64,000 nt of DNA, taken from contig NW_025062475.1 of the NCBI RefSeq assembly GCF_000002995.4, positions 2,696,528 to 2,760,527 on the forward strand, given 5' to 3'. The notes under the pieces were generated by a model that was given only the letters and a program-made list of their open reading frames with translations, did no database searches and was not told the origin of the DNA. Made by a program: the position numbers and the translations under genes. Every line of letters begins with the position of its first letter. Position 1 is the first letter of the stretch. Positions 10,845 to 23,302 of this stretch are shown one piece after another. The stretch is from Brugia malayi. Its lineage: Eukaryota; Nematoda; Chromadorea; Rhabditida; Onchocercidae.

Positions 10845-11004
10845 TTCCATGATAGTATCGTTTCATTGGTTTATCCTTTCTTTAAAAATCTATTTAGCAC
10901 AGTCCTTTCATCATCTGAAAGAACTTGGCAGTATCCAACAATGAACTTGCAACAGGGTTTTCGGCAAATTCATCCATGTTTCGTTGATTATTGTTGCAAC
11001 TATC
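10845..11004 (-). pseudogene. Decayed family member C1 (second-exon remnant)
   Basis: Read on the minus strand, it retains ATGGATGAATTTGCCGAAAA as in the A second exon, then diverges, with in-frame stops. It ends TCATGG AA|GTAAG at 10845, the same donor position as A. AATAAA follows about 20 nt later. No intact signal-peptide exon was seen beside it. Confidence 0.6.
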
Positions 11005-11858
11005 ATAAATGATTCTCGAATTTAGCCAAAAGAGATTTACTAGTGCTATACTGAAATGAATAAAAAATACTTAACTAAAAGTGCTTTACCAAATTATTTG
11101 TTACTGAAATAACGATCTTAGTTCGAGATAAGACTGAACGATTACAAATTTGACAAAAAAACTCTAAGTTAACATCATATTATTTGTTGTATTGTCAAGA
11201 AATGTTGCTGGTGATTGTACTGTTAAGAAATATTTTTATGAACAAAGGAATTGGGTGTTCAATTAATGAAAGCGTAAAAATTTTTGTACTCATTTTTAGT
11301 AATTTAACTTTAAATGCATTGCAAATTATTAACTTATGATTGCTATTTTATTGTGTCTCTTTTGAAGCTGTCATTCAGTAATTTGAGAAATTTTTGTGCT
11401 TGTTGATTACATTTACTTGATTTGTGTTGTGGTCAAAAATTTTCCTATTTTATTAGTTGGCTGAAATTTACTTGATTTTCATTTAATTCAGATGACCAAC
11501 GACAATTAAATTCTTGAAATCTTTGTTCAGAACTCCAATTTAAATCAGCAAAAATAGCATACTTTAATAGAAGTTAGCTGAAACAGGTGTTTTTTCGAAC
11601 TTTTATAAGGGAAGAATTTAGGTTACTACATAATTTTATAAGATACCACATGGGGCATTTTATGGCCTTTTTGACGTGGACAATAAAGTCTAACGAATCA
11701 TTACTTTGTAGTTTTTAGCTTCAAATTATTTGTAATTATAAGTGAAGGTGGCAGAATTTCATTATAATTCTCAGTTTTTTGAGTAATACAAGACTGAAAC
11801 TGGTTGCACTGTGACAAAAATGATTTAATGTCGAGAGTGAGCAAGTACTAATTTCAGT
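11005..11858. other. Spacer between C1 and R1
   Basis: No gene was recognised. Part (about 11200-11240, GTTGCTGGTGATTGTACTG) resembles the unit-end spacer near 9003. The same spacer is at about 41428-42280. Confidence 0.5.
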
Positions 11859-11921
11859 TTTATTCAACAACAAACATTATCGAATTTTATGGAATCAATT
11901 TTCGCTCATAAACGGATAAAA

Positions 11922-12481
11922 TTATACGACTTGAACGCCGATAATTCTACCAGCATTTTGTCCCGTAGTCGTCCGATTAAGTCTAAGTACAAGTGGTCTG
12001 CCAGTGCTGGAACAGAAGAACTGATAAGCGATGCAAAGAAAACAACACTAGCAATATATTTATGAGAAGATCGAAGGTAAACTTACTTCCAAGGTAGCAC
12101 TGCATCAGTTATGTGACCATCTCGCATTAATTGTGTGAGGATATTCATGGCAAGAGGGGAAGTGGTATGCTGAGATGTGCTTAGAAAGATAAAAGTGGTA
12201 TAGTTGAAAGTAATATCAGTGAAGAAAAGATTGTCAAAATCGTTGTCATCAATATCGTCAGGCTCACCGTATGAGTAATAATCCTCAATTTTGTCGTTAT
12301 CAACCTCAAAAAATTCCTTGAGAATCCGCACTTTTGATTTTTTAGTTTCTTTCAGTGTCATATCATATTTGTATAACTTCTCAAAAATTACCGGAGCGGA
12401 TCGCTGCGACGCTACTAATAATATGCTTGTGCCGAAAATGCAAAAAAATAATGTAAAAAGTGCAAATCGTGGGTTTCTCAT
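11922..12481 (-). CDS. Family R secreted protein, copy R1
   Basis: This is the longer paralog of family A, of unknown function. Exon 1 (12481-12087) starts MRNPRFALFTLFF, a hydrophobic signal peptide with likely cleavage near VAS/QRS. It is followed by a basic stretch, a highly acidic Asp/Glu-rich region, N-glycosylation sites (N-Y-T; N-R-T in the last exon) and a tail ending VLPW. The donor AA|GTAAGT joins over an 80-bp intron to exon 2 (12006-11922, 85 nt, acceptor TTCTGTTCCAG). This gives LPWNTGRPLVLRLNRTT and a stop; the total is 159 residues. AATAAA lies at 11859-11864. A 72-nt in-frame segment (GTAATT...CTCAAG) sits where A genes have intron 1, so it may be an alternatively removed intron. 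Without the last splice the frame ends LPWK after 132 residues. Confidence 0.72.
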
Positions 12482-12595
12482 AATTGTAGAGCGTTTCCAG
12501 AATTAGTGCCTTAATGAAGGAAAGCTATGTGAATTTAATACAAACACATATTACAGTGAGTTAAATTTTAATTTGATGAGCCTTGAGGTTGCGAC

Positions 12596-12608
12596 TTTTC
12601 AGTCTAAC
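12596..12608 (-). promoter_or_regulatory. Conserved upstream motif GTTAGACTGAAAA of family R
   Basis: The same 13 nt as upstream of family A, here about 115 nt before the R1 ATG (also at 43018-43030 before R2). The surrounding sequence is much more diverged than the motif. Confidence 0.4.
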
Positions 12609-14397
12609 GGAAAAGGACGGGCAATTTCGATTTTCAGAAACTTCAATATCATTTTTTCAAGCATTGTAACTTACCAATCGTTTTTTGAAAGTAAAAATGA
12701 AGACCGGATGAATTTGAGGGACAAAATGCAAATATACAATGAATTTCATGTCAATTTCGTTTTTCTTTTAAACTGAATAATCTTTGCTCATTGCATGAAT
12801 TTAACAACAAGTTTATTATAAATTTTGATCAATTTACCTCATATTTTTTGCAAAATAAAGTGGAAAATGACTTTTGTCCCATGCAAAATCGCATACTTTC
12901 GAAGAATTGGAAACACTCTCTTCAAAAGAAACAGATGTTAACACATGATAAACTTTAGTGGTAGTTAAAAATAACAGTAATTAAAAGTAGAAATAATCAG
13001 ACAGTGTATTTTTCATTTTCCATCTTCCGGAAATATAATTTGTATATGATAACGAAAGTCAGTATTAATAGTAGAGTTTTTTTTTTTTCCATTTCAAAAT
13101 GTGAAATAAAATGAAAAAATAATTCAGTATGAGTATTCGTTAATGAAGTTCCGCATATCTGTTTTGCATGCTATCATAAAAGTAAAATTTCTGTCTTTAA
13201 CATGGAACGTAATCTTTATTAAATTATAGCTTAAAATCATATTACAAACAAATAAGAAAAATTAATTATCTACGATATTATTTCTTTCATTTTTGACAGA
13301 ACTTTTGTTGGTAGTGTAAATATTAATACATTATCATCTTTTTCGATATTTGTTTGCTTGCTGTAATTGGAGACAAACGTTTATAACAAATTATATTGAA
13401 CATAGCATAACAGTAATCACTGTGATATTTGTTAAATTCTTTTTAAACAATCAAAAAGTCGTAAATTACTTACAATCTAATCAATATTTATAAGTTATTT
13501 AAAGTAAACAAAATTGAAATAAGTATTTGTGTGCGTGTGTGTGTGTGTGAAAATTATCCCTTAAATTTTAATTAGCTTATTGCTATACTCTTATTTATTG
13601 GTAATTTCAGCCACCAAAAAACACTCCCAAATAAAGTATCCCAATTGATTTCAATCCGCTGATCTTTCTTCTTTTTTCATTATCATTCCATACACAGGGA
13701 AAAGTCTCATTTCGTTGTATTAAAATTCTCTTCTTTAGTTAGGGATTGTTTAGTATTTTACAGAGACAGCGCAAACGATTCTTTAGACACTAATATACTT
13801 TTTAAAGAAGTTTCTCGAATATAGAGCATAGCTCTGTATGCCTTTATCAATCAATCTTCTTTAGTTCATTGATGTTAGCTTTGATGAAATTTATGGTGAA
13901 AATGAAAAAGGATGATAGTCTATCGATTGAAAAATTGAATTATAATATATCAAAATAAAATTATATTAAATTGTTAAAGACTAAAGATTGTCTCAATTGA
14001 ATGTCTCTTAGAGAAACATAAAATTGTTTCAAAGTTGCATTTTATGTAAGCAATGATTTATCTAACATATATCTTCCAGTTATAGCTGAGCTTATCTGCA
14101 TTGTCTGAAATGTTACTTTTGTGAATAAAGAATATATATTCATTGTTTCATATTCTGAAAATTATTTCTTTATTCTAAACCAAATCTACATGCAATGTTA
14201 AAATATATGTCAAAATATTTCTAATATAGCAGTCATTTTTATGAGCAAATGAATGTTAAAGTAGCAGTAAACAATAAATATTTTATACTATGTAAATAAA
14301 CATAACGATTGCTCACACTATAATTTGCATTATACAAAGAAAAAAAGACCCGTGTCATATAAAAGATATATGAAGAGTAAAGATAATCTGATAAACA
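12609..14397. other. Upstream flank of R1, no gene seen
   Basis: AT-rich sequence with a T run near 13079-13088 and the GT microsatellite near 13531. Short open frames overlapping or upstream of R1 on the plus strand look fortuitous. It is duplicated at 43031-44819. Confidence 0.55.
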
Positions 14398-14623
14398 TCG
14401 TTTTTGCCCAAGTCGTCGTCAAATGCATAAAAAATTTTCGGTGAATTTCTGCTTTTTTTTAAATTTCTGCTTTTTAACTTTTTTTAAAATTAAAACCAAA
14501 TTATAACAATATAAAAATAAAAATTACCGGAATCAATCTCAGAGGTGTTGCTAACAATATCAGTGTGCTGAGAACGTAGAGCAGTAATGGTGACGTAAAA
14601 AATGAGAATTGCGCACTTGTCAT
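14398..14623 (-). pseudogene. Truncated family B copy at the duplication junction
   Basis: Exon 1 (14623-14528) encodes a B-type signal peptide (MTSAQFSFF...), with the same CCG|GTAATT donor as A. The start of the second exon follows but is cut at 14398, where the sequence switches to the downstream flank of the R block. The missing remainder shows that this is a breakpoint fragment and not a gene. Confidence 0.75.
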
Positions 14624-14950
14624 TGTTGCAGAGCTCTTATTGATTCCTTAATGAAAGAAGAAATTGTGATTGAAATATAAACGCCATTCTATATTTTAAT
14701 GAGTGATAATTTAAACTGATAAACTTTGAAGTCGCTATTCTTAAATTAAATTATCATGAATCTCAGTATCTTGTTGATTTGAGTATTATTGATTTGCAAA
14801 AATGAAATAATTTTACGAAATGCACATTAATATACACTGAATTCGAGATTAGTTTCGTCTCACTTTTATCTGAATAAACTTTATTCTATGCAAACAGTTC
14901 ATAATCCTAAAAAAAAAAATTGTTTGTTAAACTTTTGCTAAATCTATACA
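14624..14950. repeat. Duplicated upstream region of the B copy
   Basis: The block CTTAATGAAAGAAGAAATTG followed by TTTTAATGAGTGATAATTT occurs near 14650-14715 and again near 14950-15005, with diverged sequence between. The same double arrangement is at 40062-40430 in unit 5. It shows an old local duplication of the family promoter region. Confidence 0.6.
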
Positions 14951-15857
14951 AATGAAAGAAGAGATTGTGATAACATATATTTTAATGAGTGATAATTTAA
15001 ACTGATAAACTCTGACGTTTCTGTTTTTCAGTCTAACAGCAAAGCACTGATAAATTATATTTTATGAATTCCATTACCACACCATCAGTTGTTTTGTAGA
15101 AAAATACTTACTAAATATGCAGTGAATTTAAAATCAATTTCGTTCCTCTTTTTAGCTAACTAATCCTTATTTTGTCCAAATATGCTATAATTAAAAAAAT
15201 ATGCAAGAAATAAAAATCAAATAATTTCGAGAATAAATGCAGAATTTCCCATTCCTAAATTCTTTTTTAAATTGTTTAAGAATTCAAGCGAAAAGGTTAC
15301 GAGATTCTGAAAGCGATAAAAAATGAATTTGAAAATTTTTTGACAAAAAACTCTACTTATCAGTTAATTTATATGAAATTATGCAGGTTATCACCAGAAT
15401 TCATTTAAAAATTTTATCATGTTCTGAATAGAATAAAAGGATTTGCATGGTAAATAGTTATTTCATATTTCAATAGAGACAGCTCAACAAAAAATTAGCA
15501 ATAAAAATTTTTTTTATTTTCATTAAAGATTACAGTGGACAAAATTCATAGCAACTTTGCTATTTAAAAAAAAAAAAAAAAAAAAAAATACATGTCTCCC
15601 TTATTACAAGGGAATGCAGAGAGAAGTATATAAATGTTGGAATGTATATAAAGGTAACTTAGATTTGATATATGTGCCAGGTACTATTGAAAAATAGCTG
15701 AAATAGGCTTGTAATGATCCACTTTCTCAATTATTTGAATGATAAAAAAATGGAAATTGAAATCAATCGTACTGAAGCATAAGCCATTTTATGTTGAGAA
15801 AAATGACAATAACAAATTTCAGTTTTATTCAACAATAACCGCCAGATAAACTTAGCT

Positions 15858-15938
15858 TTCCATGATGATATTGATTCACTGATGTATCCTTTCTTTAAAA
15901 ATCCTTTAGCACAGTTCTTTTATCATCTGAACAGCACA
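15858..15938 (-). pseudogene. Decayed family member D2
   Basis: Unit 2 copy of D1, with the same lost donor. Confidence 0.5.
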
Positions 15939-16609
15939 AAGTGTTAAAAAACAAATTAATAAAAATTACTCAAACAGTTTCGACAGATTTAATTTAAATT
16001 AATCTAATGAAATTAACTTAGCTTTTTGCTAAATTGATCTGAAAAAATTGTCCTTCTTGACCGTAATTTTTTGTTAATAACTTTAAGTTTCATCACCGTC
16101 TTTAAATGATTTCAGTTTAAATTGATAAATGTATGTAAGTCAAGACACATTAATTAATTGTTGAAGCTGAAATATTTCAACCCAACTTATATAAAGAGTA
16201 AAGATCATCTAAAGTTATAGTTTTACAAATAATTCGTTATATTTACATTGTCTATAAGTGCAGTGTGTTATTAGGATTACAGTAAAAGTGACGAAATAAT
16301 CAAAAAGAATATGCGATTATTACTTTAATTACAAAGGTAAAGAAGTGACCATCGGTGATCACTCGAAATAATCACAAAAGTAAAGCACTGATCACTGGAG
16401 ACATTATAACAGCTTTAATGCCATCAAACAGAAAATTCCTTTGTTCTACTTATCGTGAAATCACTCACAGGCAGTATTACTGAATGAGAGAGCTTTTGGT
16501 GTGGATTTTGATGTCATGCACGTTTCGGTGTTCCCTAACTTATACATTGATATTTTTGTATTTTACATATTTAAGCTTTATTTGAAGATTTCGGATGGAA
16601 GGATTTGAG

Positions 16610-17808
16610 TCATTCTTCGTTTTTTGTTGAAGTTTGTTTTTGTTTTGTAGCACTTCTAGTTCGTTTAGCTATGGGTTCCTCTCGTTTATCAGTTCCATTT
16701 ATTGTATCTTTCGATACTGTTGATTTGTCCTTCGCATCTTCTTTCTGTTGAATTTCCAAAGGATATAACATATTAATAGGTCGATTCATTATTCTTCCTC
16801 GTAGTAACTCTATTAGAGCACTTTTTATCTTATTATCCTGTCCCTTATTGAGTTTCTTTATTTTTGCTAATTTCCAAGTACCATGAGGAGCGTTTGATTC
16901 GTTTACTATTACAATTTCTTCTTCAATAGGGGCTCTAATCTCTGCGCCTTTCGGAGTTCTACTTGTGTACGTTCTCTCAAACTGGTTAAGTATTCTTCCT
17001 TCCATATTTTCTAGAAAGTATCCAGAGTTTCCATTGTTCTTGCCCAATATTTGATAAGTTTGTGTTGAGTATTTAACTTATAAGGAGTATAATCATATCG
17101 ATCATCGGTATTACTATTAGGTATCATTAGACATACGTCTGGTATAATAAAATCAATAGGTCTTAGGATTATGGAATCGTCGAAGTTTACGTAGGTTAGT
17201 GGGCGAATATTAAGTATGCTTTCAACTTCCGCTATTAGAGTTATAAACTCCTTTTCTTTTAGCAATTTCCTACCTATAACCTTTCTTAATGTTCCCTTTG
17301 TTAGGCCGATTATCCGTTCGTAAACTCCTCCGCTCCAAGGCGCCTTCGGAATTATATTTCTCCATTTTATTCCATGTTTAACTAGGAATTCGGTCATTTA
17401 TGTTTCTTGTTCCATTAGGGTTTGAAAAACTAACTGAAATTGACCGACATTATCACTTAGAATTATTTCTCCGCTTCGTGCAACAAATCTTCTGAAAGTA
17501 TTTAAAAAACTTTCTAAACTGTCTGCTAATTTTAAATGCACTGCTCTAGTTGCAAGACATGTAAATAAAGCAATCCATCTTTTTGCATCTCCTGTTTCTA
17601 TTTTGACGGAAACAGGGCCCAAATAATCCAAGCCAACTCGTGAAAGTGTTCGTGATCGTGTTACCCGAAATGAAGGGTAATTATGCATAGTTGGCAGTTT
17701 AAACGGCTTTGCTTTCCATCTTCTGTATCCTATGCATTTATTTAAAACTCTTTTAACTTCTATTCTTCCTTTTGGTATCCAAAATCTTTTTCTCAAACTT
17801 GAAATCAT
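16610..17808 (-). pseudogene. Pao integrase with C-terminal domain, unit 2
   Basis: Three open pieces follow each other on the minus strand: 17808-17398, 17397-17011 (same frame, separated by one TAA) and 17047-16610 (other frame). Piece one has KRFWIPKGR, the zinc-finger region reading C-I-G-Y where CxxC is expected, and the first catalytic Asp in GLDYLGPV. The second Asp is in LSDN. Piece two carries the Glu in WSGGVYERIIGL, so the DDE triad is present. A TAG replaces a conserved Trp near the end of piece two, then a frameshift follows. Piece three is the DUF5641-like tail ([21 protein letters not shown]) with a basic end. Confidence 0.9.
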
Positions 17809-18432
17809 ATGAGCTATATTCCAGCATGAAACAGTTCGTCGTATTGCCGTTGTATAAAGATTTCGGTTATACGATTATGTCTAGGAAGATATATGGGATG
17901 CAAACCTTGTTCGTCTAGTTCTGAGTTTTCTAAACGATCTTTAGATTTACATACTCTTTGTTCATAGTATAGATTCCATTTAATTATTTCTTCTTCCGTT
18001 ATTCCTTCTGATTTGGCTTGTCTGATTAATACACCTATAGCTAGTTCATAATCGTTATCATTGAGTCGACCTTTTGCTGAAGACGTTTTTTAAGCAAGGA
18101 ATTTTTCCTTTGGATATTAAAATTATAAATTTCAGAGTCCATGCAGTAGTTCTTACCAATCTCGACCACTTGCTAAATCGATTTGCGTCGATTAATTTGA
18201 AGTTTTATCAATAGTAAAATGTGCTACAATCTTTTGGCCTTCTTCACTTTCGTCTTCGCTGTGAATTTCTTTGAAATTATATTCCCAGACTGGCCATGTT
18301 GATTCTTCCTCTGTGAACCAATCTGGTCCTTTCCACCATGATTCAAAATGTGCAAGACGAAGTGAAAAAGTCCTCTGGAGGCCACATCAGCTGGATTAAA
18401 TTCACTTGGAATATGGCGAAATGAGAATTTTG

Positions 18433-19807
18433 TTTGTCTTATTTCTTCAACTCAATTTTGGACGAATTTTGGTAGTAAGCGAGAATGATTTTTTATCCAG
18501 TGTAATGCGCACTTGGAATCTGACCATAAGGTGACATCAATATTCTCTAATTCCATTTGTTTAATAACAAACTGAACAGCACGTACTCCTATTAGCACGG
18601 CTAATAATTCTAATCTTGGAATAGTCATAGACAGGCGTTGTTTTCTTTCAATCGCTGCATTCTTCGTTCTAGATTAGGATAGGTTTCACATTCATTTCTC
18701 AGTGGTTCCTATTGCAAAAAGCACATGGTCTTTAAGTTTTGCTAATCTTCGTATTAGCCTTTCTATGTGTTTGCGGTGCTATTACAGTTAGAGCGGAAGT
18801 TTCTTTTGTAAAATATCGTTGATTAGTTCGTGGACCAATTTTGCTTTTAGTTTTCCTTTGCTCTTTCATGATGTCAAAGGACTGGCTTCTTCGTTTCTTT
18901 GGATCAGTTTTGCTAAGAATTGTCTTAGCTTAGCTACTGACCATATTTCTTGTTCCTTTTGTTGATACACTCTGCCCAGAATCCAGGCAGGCAGTTTATT
19001 TTCAATGATAATTTCAATACTGGATTCTTCGAGATTTTCACCTATTGCTTCAAGTTGTCGAAGTATTCTTCCAGTAGCTTCAACTGTTATCTTCCATCTC
19101 GATCATTCTTCTCTTGACGGAATATAACTCATTGTAGAACGATTTTTTAATGATATGTGATTGCCCAAATTTTTCAATAAGAACTTTTCGTATCACATCG
19201 TAATTTTCTGGGGTTATATCATAACCTCTGCCAGTAAGGCATCTCCCTTTAGACATGCAATTAAATAATTTAATTTTTGGATGTCTGATATTTTTTGTAA
19301 ATGGACTGCAGCTTCAAAGCTACTCCAGAATCCTCTCCACATCTTAGAATTACCACTGAAGGTAGGCAGTGGTAGTTGAGATAAGTTAACAGGGTTATTT
19401 GAGTTGGTTACTCCTTTATTTCGCCTTCTTTAAGACGCTGGATTACTAACTCTGAGTCATTCATATACATACTTAAGGTTATGATAACTTCTTTGCCTTC
19501 ACTTATTAAGTTTAAAATACCTCTTTTATCTTCGACCATTTTGGCGTATTTGTCTTCATCTTCCTTGCTCTTCGTTGCTGGAACCTGTTGTATGCATTGG
19601 ACCCAGTTAGCATTAATTGTCTCAAGTGTACCAATATGCAGTTTGAGACATTATTCTTTCTTCAATAATTCTTTTTCGAGCCTCGTGCTGTTGACGGGTT
19701 TCTTCTCTGGTCAACATTTGCTCCGAAGGCGTCAGATCCATTTCTTGGATTTCTTTGAGAAGAGCTTCCAATTTTTCTTTCGCCGGTCGTATTATAGTTG
19801 CAGACAT
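18433..19807 (-). pseudogene. Pao gag joined to RNase H, unit 2
   Basis: Same fused remnant as in unit 1. Here the RNase H frame ends at a TGA where the family usually has Arg, consistent with a C-to-T change. That stop is shared by units 2-4. Confidence 0.82.
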
Positions 19808-19808
19808 T

Positions 19809-19826
19809 TCCCGGCTCGTGGCACCA
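19809..19826 (-). other. tRNA primer-binding site of the Pao element
   Basis: The minus strand reads TGGTGCCACGAGCCGGGA, complementary to an 18-nt tRNA 3' end finishing in CCA. The implied acceptor stem GCCACGA with discriminator A suits a glycine tRNA, but the tRNA was not identified. It ends one base before the gag ATG. Equivalent sites are at 6436-6453, 28178-28195 and 36548-36565. Confidence 0.75.
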
Positions 19827-19836
19827 AAACTTTATT

Positions 19837-20420
19837 TGTCGTGGAAGATTTTGATTGTTTAATTTAATAATATTGGGAGAGATGTTTGATCATAGGGAGA
19901 TTGTCTTGGATGTAAATCTAATGCGTGAGGTAACAGAAATATAATCCAAGTTCTTTATTAGCAAAAGTAATAGGACAAAACGTTGATAGAGAACAATTGA
20001 AATTGGAATCGTCGGTCCTTGGCGATAAATTACACCTATCCCCAATCTTTTAACAAGGGTGATCCTTATATAGCAATTATCTTATATTATATGTGTTAAA
20101 ATGTGGGAGTGGTTTATAATTAGACATTTTTGTACAAATCATGACAGTAAGTAACTTTAACAATAGGTTTAAAAATGGATATCACAATGAATTGAATGGA
20201 TATCACGAAAAAAAGTACAATGGTTTGTCCAGACATTATGATAAGTGGCTACTATGAGTTGCAATAGATATTATATGATAGATGCTCATAGTATATGAAT
20301 TGATATAAGATCAAAAGTCAATTAAAAACCATTATGATGATTGTAAAAGACATCAATGGATTGCTATATTAAGCATTGTTAACATTTATTTAGTGCTTCG
20401 CAATATTAAAATCCGCGACA
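19837..20420 (-). repeat. 5' LTR of the Pao element, unit 2
   Basis: Same TGTCG...CGACA termini and length (584 bp) as in unit 1. Confidence 0.75.
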
Positions 20421-21358
20421 GTAACCACTTACAACCACTTGTTGATGTAGCCACTTGCTATCACTTGTTATGGCAACTGCTAACTAACCAACTGTTGATG
20501 TAACCACGTGCAGCTACTTGCTACTGCAACCACTTGTTAGTGAAGACGCCCTGTACAGCAGGTGGTTGTAAGTGGCTACGCATGGTTACAGCAACAGTAG
20601 GTGAATTTATTCCTCATAAATTGAGCTCCCAGGAAAAACTGAACCAGAAATTCCACGTGATAAAGCAAATTAAAAGAGGAAAGGATGGAAAGTGTAGAAA
20701 GTGTATAAACAAAAACGTATCGATCGACAAACTATAAAAGCAATACATATATATTCAATATAAAACAATGCATTGAAACAAAGGTACTCAACCGTCTTTA
20801 AGGCATCTCCTTCATTTGGGAGTGTCGTGAAACTCGAAATAATCTCTCGAGCCTCAAAATAACTTACAAAATTGAACAGTTAGAAATGTAAAACTATTTC
20901 AAATTACATATGTAAACAATCATTATTCCAACTCTCATCTTCCCACTGTACCTAAGTTTATTTGCTTGTCTAAACATTTTCAACTGATAATAAAGAGTAT
21001 GTACATTGTTTAATATGTTAAAAATTAGTCTTTTGTTCCAAGTCAAATTTGCTTGCAATGTCGAAATACTGTGATGATCTTCTAAGCTGATAATCATTCT
21101 TTGGGTCATCATCAAAAAGAAGATCACACATCTCGAATATTATGCTAGGTCTCTCGAAACAGCCAATCAAAAATGCATGAATATCATTCAGAGCTTAGCC
21201 ATCGCGACGAAGCGAAAAAAAGAAGAGACGAAATATGCCTTGATGACTATTATTATTCTTAAAATATGTAGTGATGAATACTGCCTGGTACTTCATATTT
21301 AGATCAAGAAGATACCAGAGAATCATTCTCATAGAATAGTATAGTTCTCACTAATCAA

Positions 21359-22263
21359 GCGGAGATAAAACTCCCACAATTACCACTAATAACATTTAGT
21401 GGAATGCAAAATTATGGAGGCAATTTTGGTGTAGTTTCAAGGCGACAGTTCATGAGCAAAACACCCCAGATAATCAGAAGTTGAACTATTTGATATCTTG
21501 TCTTAAAGGAGACGCATTGTTAGCTGTAAGAGGCTATGATATAGCGCCAGAAAACTACGATGTCATAATAAGTTTACTAATAGAGAAATATGGTAAACCT
21601 TTCATTACATATATATTGTAACACTTTACAATAAATTGAATTCCATCAAAAGAAATGAGCATGACTGGAAACCATGGAGAGAATACTTTGACAGCTGGAA
21701 GCTATAGGTGAAAATTTAAAGCATCGAGTATCGAAATTTCAATTAAGAATAAATTAACAGCGTGGATAGTTAATAAATTATATAAATTGAAACAGGAGTC
21801 TGTCGACTTGGTCAGTTAAAGGTATCCAACATACTTGACAAGACTAGTACTAAAAAATGAAGAAGTTGCTAGAAGTCAAACAAGAAGACAACAGGGAGAA
21901 GAAAGAAAACAAATATAATGTTAAGGGTCACAATCAATTCATCAAAGGGAAATAATACAATCAAATCAAAAAGGGTTCCAGAAGAAACTACTATAGATGG
22001 AAAAAGACTGAAGTATTTTGCAATAAGGACCATTGGAATAATTAATGAATGTAACATTTATCCCACACTCAAACTCCGAATGGAACGTTTGAGGAAAATC
22101 GCTGTGTGTTTCAAATGTTTACGAATAGGATATGCGACAAGTGATTACAAAAAGTGGAAACTTTTGTGTTTTCATTGTTTAAGTTTACACAATACTCACT
22201 GTGTCCTCTTAACTATAAAAAACTCACGCAAACAATGGATTCCAACAAAGAAAAATTAGTTGA
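21359..22263 (+). pseudogene. Remnant Pao gag, unit 2
   Basis: Copy of the unit 1 remnant; the knuckle frame is 21918-22259. Confidence 0.85.
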
Positions 22264-22678
22264 TATGATAGAACTGTTAAGAAATAGACTGAATTACTTC
22301 TAGCAATGTATTATTGTTTTAATTTAGGTACTATTATTTATTCCGTGATTTTGAACTCGAAGATTTGATCAACAATGCTGGTGGTTGTTAAGAAATTAAA
22401 TTTCTTTGTTGAATGCAAGAAATGCCCTAGAAATCTTTCTATGTCAACTTTATGCAATTTTCTATGTCATTTTGAAACAAACAAAATTTGTTTTTTGATG
22501 TTCAGAACATAGTTCATCATTAAAAAAAACACATACGTAATATACTGATAAATATTTAAACCTAACATACGCGTATAATGTATACTTAAATATAATGTAA
22601 GATTATTTATGTGTTATTATAACAAATCTCAATTTTATTCAGCAACAAATGTCACAGAATTTTACAACATTAAGTTTC

Positions 22679-23302
22679 TTACAAGACTTCAAAGCTGATA
22701 AGTTGAACAACATTGTAAATCCCAGCTCCCCAAAAAAATCGAATCAGAATTGGTCGACCACTGCTGCAACAAAAGTATCATTAAGCAATGCAAACAAGAA
22801 TCAGCGTCAATAGTTTACTTACATGGAATCATACTGAAGCAAAAAACCATTTTATGTTGAGAATATTGACAATAACAAATTTTAATTTTATTCAACAATA
22901 AACTTCGCAGAAACTTACTTCCACGGTAGCATTGTTTCGTTGATGTAACCGAAATCTAATAGTCCGTTTAGCAAAATTCTGTCAATCTGTGTGCTATCAT
23001 CCCACGATGAACTTTCAATAGAAATGATACTATCTCGAATAAGTTCAATATTTTCAGCAAATTCATCCATGTTTTCTTCATAGGGAATTTCATCGTTTTC
23101 GCCCAATTCGTCATCAAATGCATAAAAAATTTTCAGTGAATTCCTACTTTTTTAAAATATTTTTTCATTTAGAACCAAATTGTAACAATATAAAAATAAA
23201 AATTACCGGAATTGGTCTCTGAGGTGCTGCTAATAATATGAATGTGCTAAGAACGTAGAGCAGTAATGGTGACGTAAAAAATGAGAATTGTGCATTTGTC
23301 AT
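22679..23302 (-). CDS. Family A small secreted protein, copy A3
   Basis: Exon 1 is 23302-23207, exon 2 ends at 22919, and the last exon is 22763-22679. The predicted protein is the same as A2. The four A copies keep an open second exon with no private stop codons, which fits very recent amplification or selection. The sequence alone cannot separate the two. Confidence 0.6.

Larger units (their letters stand above)
9960..14397. repeat. C/R block, about 4.4 kb, repeated at 40382-44819
   Basis: This block carries pseudogene C1 and gene R1. Its right edge at 14397 is abrupt: the text shared with unit 5 ends ...GATAAACA, and the next bases here continue into the middle of a B-type second exon. 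The shared CA at the join is a 2-bp microhomology. A GT-rich microsatellite lies at about 13531-13549 (43953-43971 in the other copy). Confidence 0.88.
16610..20420 (-). mobile_element. Defective BEL/Pao LTR retrotransposon, unit 2
   Basis: Same structure as unit 1: LTR 20420-19837, primer-binding site 19826-19809, gag ATG 19807, integrase end 16610. It has fewer breaks than the unit 1 copy. Confidence 0.93.
9171..22543. repeat. Tandem array unit 2, long form (13,373 bp)
   Basis: This unit begins and ends like the others but holds about 5,004 extra bp. After gene A2 it continues into the C/R block (to 14397), then a truncated B copy (14398-14623). It rejoins the standard unit at about 14.95 kb, giving D2, Pao element and gag remnant. 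The extra length equals the distance between the two ends of the matching block in unit 5. Confidence 0.9.

Noticed and set aside
12291..12506. 71-codon plus-strand frame over R1 (also 42713-42928)
   Set aside because: Antisense shadow of the R first exon, whose signal peptide and splice sites support the minus strand.
12573..12776. 67-codon plus-strand frame upstream of R1 (also 42995-43198)
   Set aside because: It covers the presumed promoter with the conserved motif; no domain or splice support.
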